Source of the DNA: Streptomyces sp. P3
GTDB taxonomy: Bacteria > Actinomycetota > Actinomycetes > Streptomycetales > Streptomycetaceae
Reading direction: 5' to 3'
Assembly: GCA_016893485.2 (NCBI GenBank)
Contig: JAFEKX020000001.1
Coordinates: forward strand, 5,146,001 to 5,210,000
Length of the DNA stretch: 64,000 nt
Numbering within the stretch: the stretch's first letter is position 1; every line of letters begins with the position of its first letter. This document shows positions 20,282-30,769 of this stretch, in pieces. Both the position numbers and the translations under genes were made by a program. The notes under the pieces are model-generated. The model worked only from the letters and a program-made list of their open reading frames with translations, made no database searches and was not told where the DNA came from.

Positions 20282-21432
20282 TTACTGCCCCTGCCCCTGC
20301 CCCTGCCCTTGCGCATCCGGGCCGAAGGCCTTGATCAGTTCCTGGCCCATGGATTCGTTGACGGCCACGGCCTCGGCCGCCGCCGTGGCGCTACGGGGAA
20401 CAGCGCCGTCTCGTACGCGGTGAGCGCGGCCTCGACGTCGTCGGGGTGCTCGGCGATGAGCTTGCCGAGTTCGGCACCGTCCTGCATCGCCAGATTGGCA
20501 CCCTCGCCGTCCGGCGGCGAAAGGTGCGCGGCGTCACCGAGGAGGGTCACTCCCGGTATCCGGTCCCAACGGTGGCCGATCGGCAACGAGTTGAGCGGCC
20601 GTACGGCGGGAGGGGTGTCGCTGTCGGTGATCAGGGCGGTGATCTCGGGGCCCAGCCCTCGAACTCGGCGGCGATGCGTGCGGTCGACGCGGCCGCGTCG
20701 GTGAAGTCGATGGCGGCGAACCACTCCTGCGGCTCGGCCAGCGCCACATAGGCGTGCAGCGTCTCGCCGCTCTCGCGGTGCGCCCCGATCCACTTCCCGC
20801 TCGCTCCGGTGTCCGGGGCCAGCGCGAACAGCGAGCCGCCGCCGACCGCCTTCGCGGCGGCCGGGTGCCGGGTCTCGCTGTCGTACAGGTAGGTCTCGAC
20901 GAACGACCTCCCGAAATACGTGGGAGTCGCGTCGGACAGCAGCGGGCGCACCCGGGACCAGGCGCCGTCCGCGCCGACGAGGAGGCCGGTGACGACCGTG
21001 CTGCCGTCGGCGAAGGCCACTTCGTGGCGGCCGTCGTCGAGGGTGCGGGCGCCGGTGACCTTGTGGCCCCAGCGCACGGTGTCGGCCGGGAGCGAGTCGA
21101 GCAGGATCTGCCGGAGCTCGCCGCGCTGTACTTCGGGCCGGCCGCCGGTTCCGTCGTCGGGTTTGTCGAGCAGGACGGTGCCGTCCCGGTCGAGGACGCG
21201 GGTGGCCTGCCGTCCCTCCAGGATGATGGCGCGGAACTCGTCCATCAAGTCGGCTTCCTTCAGGGCGAGTTGGCCGTTGTAGTCGTGGATGTCGAGCATC
21301 CCGCCCTGCAGTCGGGCCGTGGGGGGAGTGATCCGCCTCGTAGACCGTGGCGGGGATGCCGTGGACGTGCAGGACGCGGGCGAGGGTCAGTCCGCCGAGT
21401 CCGGCGCCGATGATCGTGACGTGTGTGGTCAT
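20282..21432 (-). CDS. FAD-dependent monooxygenase (TetX-like)
   Basis: ATG 21432 starts MTTHVTIIGAGLGGLTLARVL with the GxGxxG dinucleotide fold. The group motif DG appears in LLVGADGAWSRVRPLL, and the FAD-binding GD motif is GVTLLGDAAHLSPPDGEGAN. This is class A flavoprotein hydroxylase architecture, close to the TetX/aromatic hydroxylase type. Frame breaks lie near 21325, 20657 and 20392. The corrected C-terminus reads MGQELIKAFGPDAQ followed by four GQ dipeptides, encoded by a short tandem repeat. The substrate is unknown, and it is not in an operon. Confidence 0.82.
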
Positions 21433-21604
21433 GACGGTTCCTTGCGGGGCGAGGGCCTGCCGGACGGTCATCCGCCCGGCACTCAGGAACGCTCCCAGCG
21501 CCGACCGACAACCCGCCGACGCGTCACCGACGCGGTACCGACACCACCGACAGCCGACCGACACGGCTGTTGCGCGGCAGGCACGGCGCTTGCACCATCA
21601 CCGG

Positions 21605-22200
21605 ATGGACGACACCCCGCGCTCCGCCCCAACTGCCTTGGCCCACCTGCGCGTTGCGGCCTCCACCACTGACTTCACCAGGTCCTGCGACGCGCGCACC
21701 GGCAGCCTGCTGGCCACACTCGCGGCGGCCCGCCCGGCCGGTCGTGTCCTCGAACTCGGCACCGGCGTCGGCGAGGGCACCGCCTGGCTGCTGAGCGGGA
21801 TGGACCGGGCCGCGCGCCTGACCACCGTCGAACTCGACGCCGGCGTCCAGGCGATCGCCCGCGAGGAACTGTCCGCCGACCCGAGGGTGACCTTCGTGAC
21901 GGCGGATGCGGGGCACTGGCTGGAGGAGTACTCCGGTGAGCCCTTCGACCTGGTCTTCGCGGACACCTGGCCCGGCAAGTTCACCCACCTGGAACGGGCC
22001 CTGGACCTCGTCGCCCCCGGCGGCACCTACCTGATCGACGACCTGACCCCCAGCCGGACTGGCCGGAGTCCCACGCGACCGCGGTGACAAGCCTGTTGGC
22101 CGAACTGGAGGGCCACCCGGACTTCCGCTCCGTCCGCCTGGCATGGTCGAGCGGCCTGGTCATGGCGGTGCGGGGCGCGCCGGGAGAGCGCGAGCGGTAG
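21605..22200 (+). CDS. SAM-dependent O-methyltransferase-like protein
   Basis: ATG 21605. Motif I for S-adenosylmethionine is VLELGTGVGEGTAWLL, followed by the acidic LTTVELDAG, then PFDLVFADTWPGKF and GGTYLIDDL. This is the class I fold of the caffeoyl-CoA OMT/predicted O-methyltransferase group, about 198 aa. One C missing near 22053 (acccccagccgg) breaks the frame; the corrected protein ends AVRGAPGERER. It stands alone and its substrate is unknown. Confidence 0.82.
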
Positions 22201-22250
22201 GCCGGCGGTGGGGTCGCCGGAGGCCCGGTGTTTCTCCGACCGCTGTTGCG

Positions 22251-22663
22251 TCACCTGAGCGGCGAGGAATGACCCCGGCTTCCGGAGGATGCCGGTGCGG
22301 GAACGTCCGCCACGATCCGTGCCGCCTCCCGGGGACCGGAGTGTCTCGGCAGTCGCAGGCCCATCAGCACGCACGCCGCCATCAACACCGCCCCGCACAG
22401 GAACACCGAGTCCATCGCGTCGACGTACGACCTCACCCCCGCCACCCGCGCCGCGCCCGTCAGTGCCGTGAGCGGTCCGGGGCCGTCGTACGGCCTGGTG
22501 ATCACCGTGCCGAAGAGGGCCGCGCCCAACGCCGTGCCCAGGGTCTGGAAGAAGCGGATGGCGGTGGTGGCCACGCCCAACTGGTGTCGTGGGGCCGCGT
22601 CCTGGACCAGCTGGATCAGCTGGCCGAGGAGCAGGCCGAAGCCCATGCCGACGAGGACAGGGT
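22251..22663 (-). pseudogene. 3' remnant of an MFS (DHA2-type) transporter
   Basis: Only the last two to three membrane helices remain: VGMGFGLLLGQLIQLVQDA, the motif-like RFFQTLGTALGAALFGTVI, and SVFLCGAVLMAACVLMGLRL. They end in a short tail at 22251. Upstream of VGMGFG the frame runs into the complement of a TetR gene, so at least 350 residues are missing. MFS exporters of this type are normally divergent from a TetR repressor, so an internal deletion has fused the two genes end to end. Confidence 0.75.
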
Positions 22664-22674
22664 CACCGCGGAGC

Positions 22675-23253
22675 AGCCGGAGGGACGTGTCCGTGCCGAG
22701 AAGAGCTTCGACGCGGTCTCCGTGCAGGAGATCGCCGACGCGGCCGAGGTCTCGAAGATGACCGTCTTCAACTACTTCGGGACCGAGGAGGACCTGGTCT
22801 TCCGCCCCATCGAGGACCACTTCTCCGACGCCGCCCGCGCCGTCCGCGACCGCGCTCCCGGCGAGTCCGCGGTGGCCGCGGTGCGCCGGCAGTTCCTGGA
22901 GATGATCGAGAACCGCGACCCGTCGACAGGGCTGCACGTCGAGCCGTTCGGCCGCCGGATCCGCCGGCTCGTCATGGAGACCCCGGTCCTGATGGAGTGC
23001 GCCTGCCTCACCTCGGAGAAGGGCGCCCGCGAGCCGGCCGACCTGCTCAAGGACGAGACCGCCGACCCCGTCCTCGCCCTGATCGCCGCAGCCACCCACC
23101 GCCGCGCGCAACGCCCTGGTCGAGGACCACCGCCGCCGCCTCGAAGCCGGCGAATCCCTAGAGGAGGTCGTCGCGGACGCCGCCGACCGCGCCCGGCACG
23201 CCTTCGACCTCGTGGAGGGCGGCCTCGGCGACTACGCCCGCAGACCCGCCTGA
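22675..23253 (+). pseudogene. 5'-truncated TetR-family regulator
   Basis: The HTH is recognisable as SFDAVSVQEIADAAEVSKMTVFNYF, but the start codon and about the first 20 residues are gone. The upstream sequence belongs to the opposite-strand MFS remnant. The ligand domain continues through LHVEPFGRRIRRLVMETP. One extra C near 23103 shifts the frame, and the corrected end is FDLVEGGLGDYARRPA. With no start and only half of its helix pair it should be non-functional. Confidence 0.75.
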
Positions 23254-23304
23254 CCCGGGAAAAACGCGGTGAGCCGACTCGGCCCGAGGATTAGGCTCAC
23301 CGCC

Positions 23305-24101
23305 ATGCCCCCGGCCAAGAAGCGCGCGCGTACCTACGACCCGGCCAAGACCCGCCTCGCGGTACAGGCCCAGTTCGGGAACGTACGGAAGGCGGTGGCG
23401 ACCCTCACCCCCGACCAACTCGCCCTGCCCACCCGGCTGGGCGACTGGACCGTACGCGAACTCGTCGCGCACATCGGCATGGCGCTCACCGCGATCCACC
23501 GCTCCCTGGACCGCCCCGCCCCGCCCGCGCAGGACGTCGTGCTCCTCGACTGGCCCTTCGCCACATCGGCCAGCTCCGAGGCCATCGCCGACTTCACCCG
23601 CACCCTCGCCGCGGACCACCCCGACCTCGACGCCTACCTCGCCGACATCGACCGCAGCCTCGGCGAACTCCTCGACACCCACCCCGGCACCCGGCTGCTG
23701 GAGACCAACGTCGGCGCGCTGCCCCTCGCCGACTACCTGGTCACCCGCACCGTCGAACTCGTCGTCCACACCGACGACCTCAACGCCGCCGTCCCCGGCC
23801 TGGGCATCCCCTACGACCGCCAGGCCCTCGCCGCCTGCACCCGCCTCCTCGCCGACGCCCTCGCCACGAAGGCGCCCGGCGGTTCGACCGAGGTGCGCGT
23901 CCCGCCGTACGCCGTCGTGCAGTGCGTCGAAGGGCCCCGGCACACCCGCGGCACCCCGCCCAACGTCGTCGAGACCGACCCCTGACCTGGCTCCGGCTCG
24001 CCACCGGGCGGACCCGGTGGAAGGACGCCGTAGAAGAGGCGACGGTGAACGCGAGCGGGGAGCGGGCGGATCTGAGCGCGCTGCTGCCGATCATGAGGTG
24101 A
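23305..24101 (+). CDS. Maleylpyruvate isomerase-like / sterol carrier family protein
   Basis: ATG 23305 starts MPPAKKRARTYDPAKTRLAV. The N-terminal DinB-like helical bundle of mycothiol-dependent enzymes shows LGDWTVRELVAHIGMAL and later TRTVELVVHTDDL, with His residues placed as metal ligands. The C-terminal part (sterol-carrier-like) continues after a one-C loss near 23983 as LTWLRLATGRTRWKDAVEEA and ends LSALLPIMR. Such proteins are widespread and conserved in Streptomyces; the true substrate is unknown. Confidence 0.78.
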
Positions 24102-24193
24102 CTCCGAGAGGCCTCCGAGAGACCCCGAGAGCCCCTGAGCGCCCTCGATGGTCCCGGAGGGAACCCGTCCTCCGTCCCTCCCGTCCCACCCCC

Positions 24194-24640
24194 ATGGACA
24201 AACAGCGATTCACCCTCGCCGTCCTGACCCTCGTCCCGCTGGTGGTCGCGTGCGGCAGTCAGAAGGCCGGCAGCGGCAGCGGGTCCGTCGACGTGCGGCG
24301 GCCCGTCACCGGGGTCGACTGGCGGGTGCACGACATCACCGCGGGCGGTACGACCACGAAGGCGCGGGGCAAGCCGTACCTCGCCTTTGACGCGAAAAGC
24401 GGCAAGGTCGGCGGCCGGCTCGGGTGCAACGCCGTCGACGCGACGGCCACCGTCCGTGCCACGCAGATCACGCTCGGCCGCCCCTCCACCACCCGAATGA
24501 TGTGCGACGCCTCACTCATGGGCACCGAACGCGCCCTGCTCGGCCTCTTCGACGGCCGGGTCGACTACCGAGTCGATCACGACACCATCACGCTGACCAG
24601 CGAAAACGGCACGATCGTGCGCGCCGTCGCCGCCAAGTGA
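24194..24640 (+). CDS. META/HslJ-domain lipoprotein
   Basis: ATG 24194. The signal sequence MDKQRFTLAVLTLVPLVVAC ends in a lipobox (VVAC), so the mature protein is lipid-anchored outside the membrane. The META-type domain includes WRVHDI, the typical LGCNAVDATATV and TRMMCDASLMGTERAL. HslJ relatives are heat- or stress-linked with no known enzymatic activity. It is intact and precedes purF by 61 bp but is probably independent. Confidence 0.85.
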   Translation: MDKQRFTLAVLTLVPLVVACGSQKAGSGSGSVDVRRPVTGVDWRVHDITAGGTTTKARGKPYLAFDAKSGKVGGRLGCNAVDATATVRATQITLGRPSTTRMMCDASLMGTERALLGLFDGRVDYRVDHDTITLTSENGTIVRAVAAK

Positions 24641-24701
24641 TCCACTACCGGCGAGTAACCCGAATTCGGACCAGTGGTCGATCTCGCCTACACTCGGTGC
24701 C

Positions 24702-26228
24702 GTGCCACGTGGTGACGGTCGACTCAGTCATGATCTGCTCCCCGGCGAGAAAGGACCCCAGGACGCTTGCGGCGTCTTCGGAGTCTGGGCTCCCGGTGAA
24801 GAGGTCGCCAAGCTCACTTACTTCGGGCTCTACGCCCTCCAGCATCGAGGCCAGGAATCCGCGGGAATCGCGGTCAGCAACGGCTCGCAGATCCTCGTCT
24901 TCAAGGACATGGGCCTCGTCTCGCAGGTCTTCGACGAGACCTCGCTCGGTTCGCTCCAGGGTCATATCGCGGTCGGTCACGCCCGCTACTCGACCACCGG
25001 TGCCTCCGTGTGGGAGAACGCCCAGCCGACGTTCCGCGCCACCGCGCACGGCTCGATCGCGCTCGGCCACAACGGCAACCTGGTCAACACCGCCCAGCTC
25101 GCCGAGATGGTCGCCGACCTGCCCAAGCAGGAAGGCCGTACGCCCCGCGTCGCGGCCACCAACGACACCGACCTCCTCACCGCGCTGCTCGCGGCCCAGG
25201 TCGACACCGACGGCAAGCCGCTGACCATCGAAGAGGCCGCCCACGCGATCCTCCCGCAGGTCAAGGGCGCCTTCTCGCTCGTCTTCATGGACGAACACAC
25301 CCTCTACGCCGCCCGCGACCCGCAGGGCATCCGCCCGCTGGTCCTCGGCCGCCTGGAGCGCGGCTGGGTCGTCGCCTCCGAGTCCGCCGCCCTCGACATC
25401 TGCGGCGCCGCGTACGTCCGCGAGATAGAGCCGGGCGAGTTCGTCGCCATCGACGAGAACGGCCTGCGCACCTCCCGATTCGCGGAAGCGAAGCCCAAGG
25501 GCTGCGTCTTCGAGTACGTCTATCTCGCCCGCCCGGACACCGACATCGCCGGCCGGAACGTGTACCTCTCCCGCGTGGAGATGGGTCGGAAGCTCGCCAA
25601 GGAAGCTCCGGTCGACGCCGATCTGGTGATAGCGACTCCGGAGTCCGGCACCCCGGCCGCGATCGGTTACGCGGAGGCCTCGGGTATCCCGTTCGGTGCG
25701 GGTCTGGTGAAGAACGCCTACGTGGGCCGTACGTTCATCCAGCCTTCGCAGACCATCCGGCAGCTCGGCATCCGGCTGAAGCTGAATCCGCTGAAGGAAG
25801 TCATCAAGGGCAAGCGCCTGGTCGTCGTCGACGACTCGATCGTGCGCGGCAACACCCAGCGGGCGCTGGTGCGCATGCTCCGCGAGGCCGGGGCCGCCGA
25901 GGTCCACATCCGGATCTCGTCCCCGCCCGTGAAGTGGCCCTGCTTCTTCGGCATCGACTTCGCCACCCGCGCGGAACTCATCGCCAACGGCATGACCATC
26001 GACGAGATCGGCACCTCGCTCGGCGCCGACTCGCTGTCGTACATCTCCATCGACGGCATGATCGAGGCGACCACCATCGCCAAGCCGAACCTGTGCCGCG
26101 CCTGCTTCGACGGCGAGTACCCGATGGACCTCCCGGACCCCGAACTGCTCGGCAAGCAGCTCCTGGAGACCGAGCTGGCGGCCGGTCCGGCCGCCACGGC
26201 CGCGGCCGACGCGATCCGTCGCCCGTAG
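24702..26228 (+). CDS. purF: Amidophosphoribosyltransferase
   Basis: First committed step of purine synthesis: PRPP + glutamine to 5-phosphoribosylamine. GTG 24702. The propeptide is removed to expose the catalytic Cys of ACGVFGVWAPG, so this is the processed B. subtilis type, where cysteines further on can hold an Fe-S cluster (KWPCFFGIDF, NLCRACFDGEYP). The PRPP-binding loop is RLVVVDDSIVRGNTQRALV. It is 508 aa and one of the few long genes here without a frame break. It lies 62 bp upstream of purM, a likely operon. Confidence 0.96.
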   Translation: MPRGDGRLSHDLLPGEKGPQDACGVFGVWAPGEEVAKLTYFGLYALQHRGQESAGIAVSNGSQILVFKDMGLVSQVFDETSLGSLQGHIAVGHARYSTTGASVWENAQPTFRATAHGSIALGHNGNLVNTAQLAEMVADLPKQEGRTPRVAATNDTDLLTALLAAQVDTDGKPLTIEEAAHAILPQVKGAFSLVFMDEHTLYAARDPQGIRPLVLGRLERGWVVASESAALDICGAAYVREIEPGEFVAIDENGLRTSRFAEAKPKGCVFEYVYLARPDTDIAGRNVYLSRVEMGRKLAKEAPVDADLVIATPESGTPAAIGYAEASGIPFGAGLVKNAYVGRTFIQPSQTIRQLGIRLKLNPLKEVIKGKRLVVVDDSIVRGNTQRALVRMLREAGAAEVHIRISSPPVKWPCFFGIDFATRAELIANGMTIDEIGTSLGADSLSYISIDGMIEATTIAKPNLCRACFDGEYPMDLPDPELLGKQLLETELAAGPAATAAADAIRRP

Positions 26229-26290
26229 ACGCCTCAGGAGTTCTGGGGGCGTCCCCGGAAAATCCGAACCAACCCGAAAGATCCCAGGCA

Positions 26291-27353
26291 ATGTCTGAGA
26301 CCAGTGGTGCCAGCTACGCAAGCGCCGGCGTCGACATCGACGCGGGCGACCGCGCCGTAGAACTCATGAAGGAGTGGGTGAAGAAGACCCAGCGCCCCGA
26401 GGTCCTCGGCGGCCTCGGCGGCTTCGCCGGGCTCTTCGACGCCTCCGCCCTCAAGCGGTTCGAGCGCCCCCTGCTCGCCTCCGCCACGGACGGCGTCGGC
26501 ACGAAGGTCGACATCGCCCGCCGGCTCGGTGTCTACGACACGATCGGCCATGACCTGGTCGCGATGGTCATGGACGACATCGTGGTGTGCGGCGCCGAGC
26601 CGCTCTTCATGACCGACTACATCTGTGTCGGCAAGGTCCACCCAGAGCGTGTCGCGGCCATCGTCAAGGGCATCGCCGAGGGCTGTGTGCTGGCCGGCTG
26701 CGCCCTGGTCGGCGGCGAGACCGCCGAACACCCCGGACTGCTCGGCCCGGACGACTTCGACGTCGCGGGCGCCGGTACGGGCGTCGTGGAGGCCGACCGG
26801 CTGCTCGGCGCCGATCGCATCCGGACGGGTGACGCGGTCATCGCGATGGCGTCCTCGGGACTTCACTCGAACGGGTACTCGCTCGTCCGGCATGTGCTCC
26901 TGAACCAGGCCGGCCTCGACCTGGAGACACGGATCGACGAGCTGGGCCGCACGCTCGGCGAGGAACTCCTCGTCCCGACCCGGATCTACTCGCTGGACTG
27001 CCTGGCGCTGACCCGCACGACCGATGTGCACGCCTTCTCGCACGTCACCGGCGGCGGACTCGCCGCGAACCTCGCCCGGGTCGTCCCGGACGACCTGCAC
27101 GCCATCGTGGACCGCTCCACGTGGACCCCGGACCCGATCTTCGACCTCGTCGGCAGGACCGGCCAGGTCGAACGCCTGGAGCTGAGAAGACCCTCAACAT
27201 GGGCGTCGGCATGATCGCGATCGTCCCCGAGGAGTCGACGGACGCGGCCCTGAGACCTTGGCCGACCGCGGGGTCGAGGCCTGGGTCGCGGGCGAGATCA
27301 CCGAGCGTGGCGACTACGCGACGGGCGCGGAGATGGTCGGCGACTACGCATAG
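26291..27353 (+). CDS. purM: AIR synthetase
   Basis: Phosphoribosylformylglycinamidine cyclo-ligase, which closes the imidazole ring. ATG 26291. It contains SYASAGVDIDAGDRAVE, ATDGVGTKVDIA, VMDDIVVCGAEPLF, the substrate loop LVGGETAEHPG and HVTGGGLAANLARV. Two one-base losses turn ctggag into ctgag, at about 27183 and 27252. The corrected end is ITERGDYATGAEMVGDYA. It is a homodimer of about 355 aa. It follows purF, and a strong terminator comes after. Confidence 0.94.
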
Positions 27354-27433
27354 ATCGGGCCCGAGTCTGCCGCTCCGGCGCCTGAGGAGCGGGGTCCGGG
27401 TCCCGGGCGGAGTCCCGTGACGGCAGCACAAAA

Positions 27434-27464
27434 CCCGGTCCGGTGCTAGATGCCCCGGACCGGG
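27434..27464. terminator. Terminator between purM and the DUF3073 gene
   Basis: The 10-bp stem cccggtccgg / ccggaccggg has an 11-base loop, placed between convergent genes. Confidence 0.8.
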
Positions 27465-27523
27465 CGAGGTGCAGTCAGCTGACGGGAAGATCTAACCGGT
27501 GAGCGCGCTGCAAGCGATATGCG

Positions 27524-27779
27524 TTACGCACCGCGACGTTGCGACTGGGGACCGGACTCGTCGTCCTCGTCCTCATCGTCGTCGTTGTAGAGATCCGCGT
27601 ACTGAGCGTACGGGTCGTCTTCTTCCTCGTCGTCGTCCTCGAACGGCTCGCCATTCGGCGGCTGGCTCGAAGTCGAAGCGCCCAGCTCATTGGCCAGACG
27701 CGAGGTCAGTCCCGCCGCTGCTGTACTTCAGCTGGCGGGCGACCTTCGTCTGCTTGGCCTTTGCCCGGCCGCGCCCCAT
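27524..27779 (-). CDS. DUF3073 family small protein
   Basis: ATG 27779 starts MGRGRAKAKQTKVARQLKYS, the conserved basic head of the DUF3073 family. The rest is a strongly acidic tail (EPFEDDDEEEDDPYAQY... DDDEDEDDESGP) ending SQRRGA at TAA 27524-27526. A frame break near 27700 (ctcgcgtctgg where about two bases seem missing) separates GGTDL from SRLANELG. It is an actinobacterial protein of about 84 aa and unknown function, with a likely nucleic-acid-binding N-terminus. Confidence 0.85.
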
Positions 27780-28079
27780 GGCTCGACCCCTCGGATACGG
27801 GGCTCGATGGCCCCAGAGTCTTGACACGCGTTCATGATCTGGAACGGACTCTCCGTGGAGAGACCGGTCCGTAGGGCTTCCACGGTACCTGAGCCCGCGC
27901 CCATACGGTACGTCGCCCGCAGCACGTGCCGGGCTCCAGGACCCGCGAGGTGCCCTGTACTCGCTGGTCAACCGCGATTTTAACCACTTCTTGGCAGCCG
28001 ACCCGCCGACGAACGTGAGAGTTCTCTCCAAGTCGTCGCCGACGGGTACCGAAGACGCCTTCCGGGGCTTACCGGAACC

Positions 28080-29173
28080 TCAGCGTCCGCGTGCGGCGGC
28101 GGCCTCGTGCATCCGCTGCTCGGCGATCCGGTCGGCCGCGGCGGCCGGCGGAATACCGTCTTCCTTCGCACGTGCGAATATGGCCAGCGTCGTGTCGAAG
28201 ATCTTCGCGGCCTTCGCCTTGCACCGGTCGAAGTCGAACCCGTGCAGTTCGTCGGCGACCTGGATCACGCCACCGGCGTTCACCACGTAGTCCGGCGCGT
28301 AGAGGATCCCGCGGTCGGCGAGGTCCTTCTCGACGCCCGGGTGCTCCAGCTGGTTGTTGGCCGCGCCGCACACCACCCTGGCGGTCAGCACCGGCACGGT
28401 GTCGTCGTTCAGGGCGCCGCCGAGCGCGCAGGGTGCGTAGATGTCGAGCCCCTCGACCCGGATCAGCGCCTCCGTGTCGGTGACGGCGCTCACGCCCGTC
28501 GGGTGCCTGTCGAGGATCCGCCGTACGGACTCCTCGCGCACGTCCGTGATCACGACCTCGGCGCCCTCGTCCCGCAGGTGCTCCACGAGGTGGTGCCCGA
28601 CCTTGCCGACGCCCGCGATGCCGACCTTGCGGCCACGCAGCGAGGCATCGCCCCAGAGGTGCTGGGCGCTGGCCCGCATGCCCTGGAAGACACCGAAGGC
28701 GGTCAGGACGGAGGAGTCGCCCGCGCCGCCGTTCTCCGGGAGCGCCCGGTCGTCCAGCGGCACTCGCGCGCCACGACGTCCATGTCGGCGACATACGTGC
28801 CGACGTCGCACGCGGTGACGTACCGCCCGCCGAGCGAGGCCACGAACCGGCCGTAGGCGAGCAGGAGTTCCTCGGTCTTGTCGCGCTCCGGGTCGCCGAT
28901 GATCACGGCCTTCCCGCCACCGTGGTCGAGACCGGCCATGGCGTTCTTGTACGACATCCCGCGCGCGAGGTTCAGCGCGTCCGCGACGGCGTCTTCCTCG
29001 CTGGCGTAGGGGTAGAAGCGCGTACCGCCGAGGGCGGGGCCCAGAGCGGTGTTGTGGAGGGCGATGACGGCCTTGAGGCCGCTGGCCCGGTCCTGACAGA
29101 GCACGACTTGCTCATGACCGCCCTGGTCCGAGTGGAACAGGGTGTGCAGGACGCCGTTGTCTACGTCGGTCAC
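28080..29173 (-). CDS. vdh: Valine dehydrogenase (Glu/Leu/Phe/Val family)
   Basis: NAD-dependent oxidative deamination of branched-chain amino acids, which in Streptomyces supplies acyl-CoA precursors for polyketides. GTG 29173 (MTDVDNGVLHTLFHSDQGG) follows CAGGAGTC. The substrate Lys is in GLDHGGGKAVIIGD, the second active Lys in MSYKNAMAGL, the Rossmann motif is VGIAGVGKVGHHL, and NAGGVIQVADEL follows. One C missing near 28738 (gctcccggag) breaks the frame. It ends MHEAAAARGR. It is transcribed on its own, divergent from the next gene. Confidence 0.92.
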
Positions 29174-29393
29174 GGTGGTGACTCCTGGGTAAGTGGCGGC
29201 GGTTGGAGACGGGCTCCCGTGGGGGTGGCGGGTGCCTTGGCATGAGCGTAGAGCCTGCGTCAGGCCGCCATCCGTGCAGTGTTCAGGATCACCTACCGAA
29301 GGGGGTGTCCGTGCGACGATTTGCATAGTTTTCCCGCGCGTTTGTGAGCGGGTTCGGAAGGTTTTCCTGGCGGACGGCGGGGAGGGAGCAGGC

Positions 29394-30239
29394 GTGCCCA
29401 AGAAGGTGTCCTCGGTGATCGTTCCGTACGCGACCTATCTACGGGTCTACGAGCCGCTGGCCGCTTTCCCCGAGCCGGAGCGCGGTCACTGGACGCGCTA
29501 CGCCCGCCGCCCGGACCGCCCGTCGTATCAGGACGAACTCCGCCGCGCGCTGGCCGACTTGCTGCCCACCCCGCCGGTCCCGGTGCCGGTGCACGAGAGC
29601 GCCGACGCCTTCGTGGTGGAGGTCGACGGCGTGGTCTGCGTCTGCCCCTGGCGCACCCGGCTGCGCGGCTGGCAGGCCCTGGGCGACCTCGCGGAGGAGC
29701 TGCCGCCGCCGGTCCTGGACGCCGTACTCCCGCCGCTCGTACGGCACCAGGCCACCCAGGACTACGAGCGCTGGCTGACCCGGAACCCGGACGCCCGGCC
29801 GTGGATCCGGACGGCGACCTGGCAGGTGCCGCTGAACTGGTTCGTGCTCGTGGGTGACGAGGAGCGGCGCTACGACAAGGCCTCAAGGGACGATCCGCCG
29901 ATGCTGCGGTACCGGACGCCGATGGTGCAGGCGCGGCGGCGGGTGGCGCGGGCGCTGCGGGCCCTGAAGGACGCGATCGACGACGGCCCGCTGATCGAGG
30001 GTCTGGTGGACGTGGGGCGCTGGCTGGAGGAGTTCCACCCGCGGTCCCTGGTCGAGCTGGACTACGGCGGGCTGGTGCACGTCCTGCCGGCCGGCGAGCT
30101 GGAGGACGACCACTCGGCGGCGGACGTGGCCGCCGGCATCGAGGCGCTGCGGACCGGGGACGGGGCGGCGGCGGGCGAGGCGTACGGGCGGCTCGTGGAG
30201 CGCTGGCGGTCGGTCAGGGACCGGCGCTCGGCGAACTGA
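29394..30239 (+). CDS. Conserved Streptomyces protein of unknown function
   Basis: GTG 29394 (MPKKVSSVIVPYATYLRVYEP) has GGAGGGAG upstream. It is 281 aa, soluble, arginine- and aspartate-rich, with no signal peptide. Repeated strong segments include ADAFVVEVDGVVCVCPWRTRLRGWQAL, broken here only for naming, and LVELDYGGLVHVLP. I know no catalytic motif. Its conserved position between vdh and bldC suggests a core Streptomyces gene; no function is assigned. Confidence 0.7.
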   Translation: MPKKVSSVIVPYATYLRVYEPLAAFPEPERGHWTRYARRPDRPSYQDELRRALADLLPTPPVPVPVHESADAFVVEVDGVVCVCPWRTRLRGWQALGDLAEELPPPVLDAVLPPLVRHQATQDYERWLTRNPDARPWIRTATWQVPLNWFVLVGDEERRYDKASRDDPPMLRYRTPMVQARRRVARALRALKDAIDDGPLIEGLVDVGRWLEEFHPRSLVELDYGGLVHVLPAGELEDDHSAADVAAGIEALRTGDGAAAGEAYGRLVERWRSVRDRRSAN

Positions 30240-30769
30240 CCCGACGGTCGGGCCCTGGCGCACATTCGAACGTGGCTGACATCTTCGAACAGATGCGCAT
30301 AGGATCCTTACGGTTCGTCAACACGGGACGTAGGTCCCGATCCGGGCGATTGCCCCCAAGCGTGACGGACCGCACGTGCAGATGCCTTGCGCCGCTTGCC
30401 CCTCCTCATGCCAAAATAGGACAAGGAGTCCGGGGAGGACTCCATCCGTCATGCTTTGGGCGGAATCTCGGCATTGCGCGCTTTGGGGGTCTGGATGACT
30501 CCTGATCACCCCTGTGACTGATCGTCACAGTGGTGTGACTGTCCGCTATGGCATGGTCCATCGGCTTCCGTCGCTGATGGACACCTGGGAGGGCAATTCC
30601 GTCGGTTTGGCCTACGCGGTTGGACAGATGGTGTAGTTGTAGTGCCGAGGACAAGCCGTTCGTCCTATAACCGACTCGACTCGCGTCCGCCATTTCGGGC
30701 AACGCGGGTCAAGGTGCAGAATTTAGAGGAAAGAACCGAGAAGGTTCGGTTCTCCCGAGGAGGCCGCTC
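30240..30769. promoter_or_regulatory. 530-bp upstream region of bldC
   Basis: No gene is seen. It holds a perfect palindrome, ctgtgac-tgatc-gtcacag, at 30512-30530, followed by another tgtgac word at 30534-30539. It resembles a CRP-type site (TGTGA...TCACA) but with 7 instead of 6 bases between the halves. Just before the start codon a leader hairpin, gaaccga / tcggttc (30733-30739 and 30746-30752), lies about 6 bp upstream of the CCGAGGAGG ribosome-binding site, close enough to influence initiation. Confidence 0.45.
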
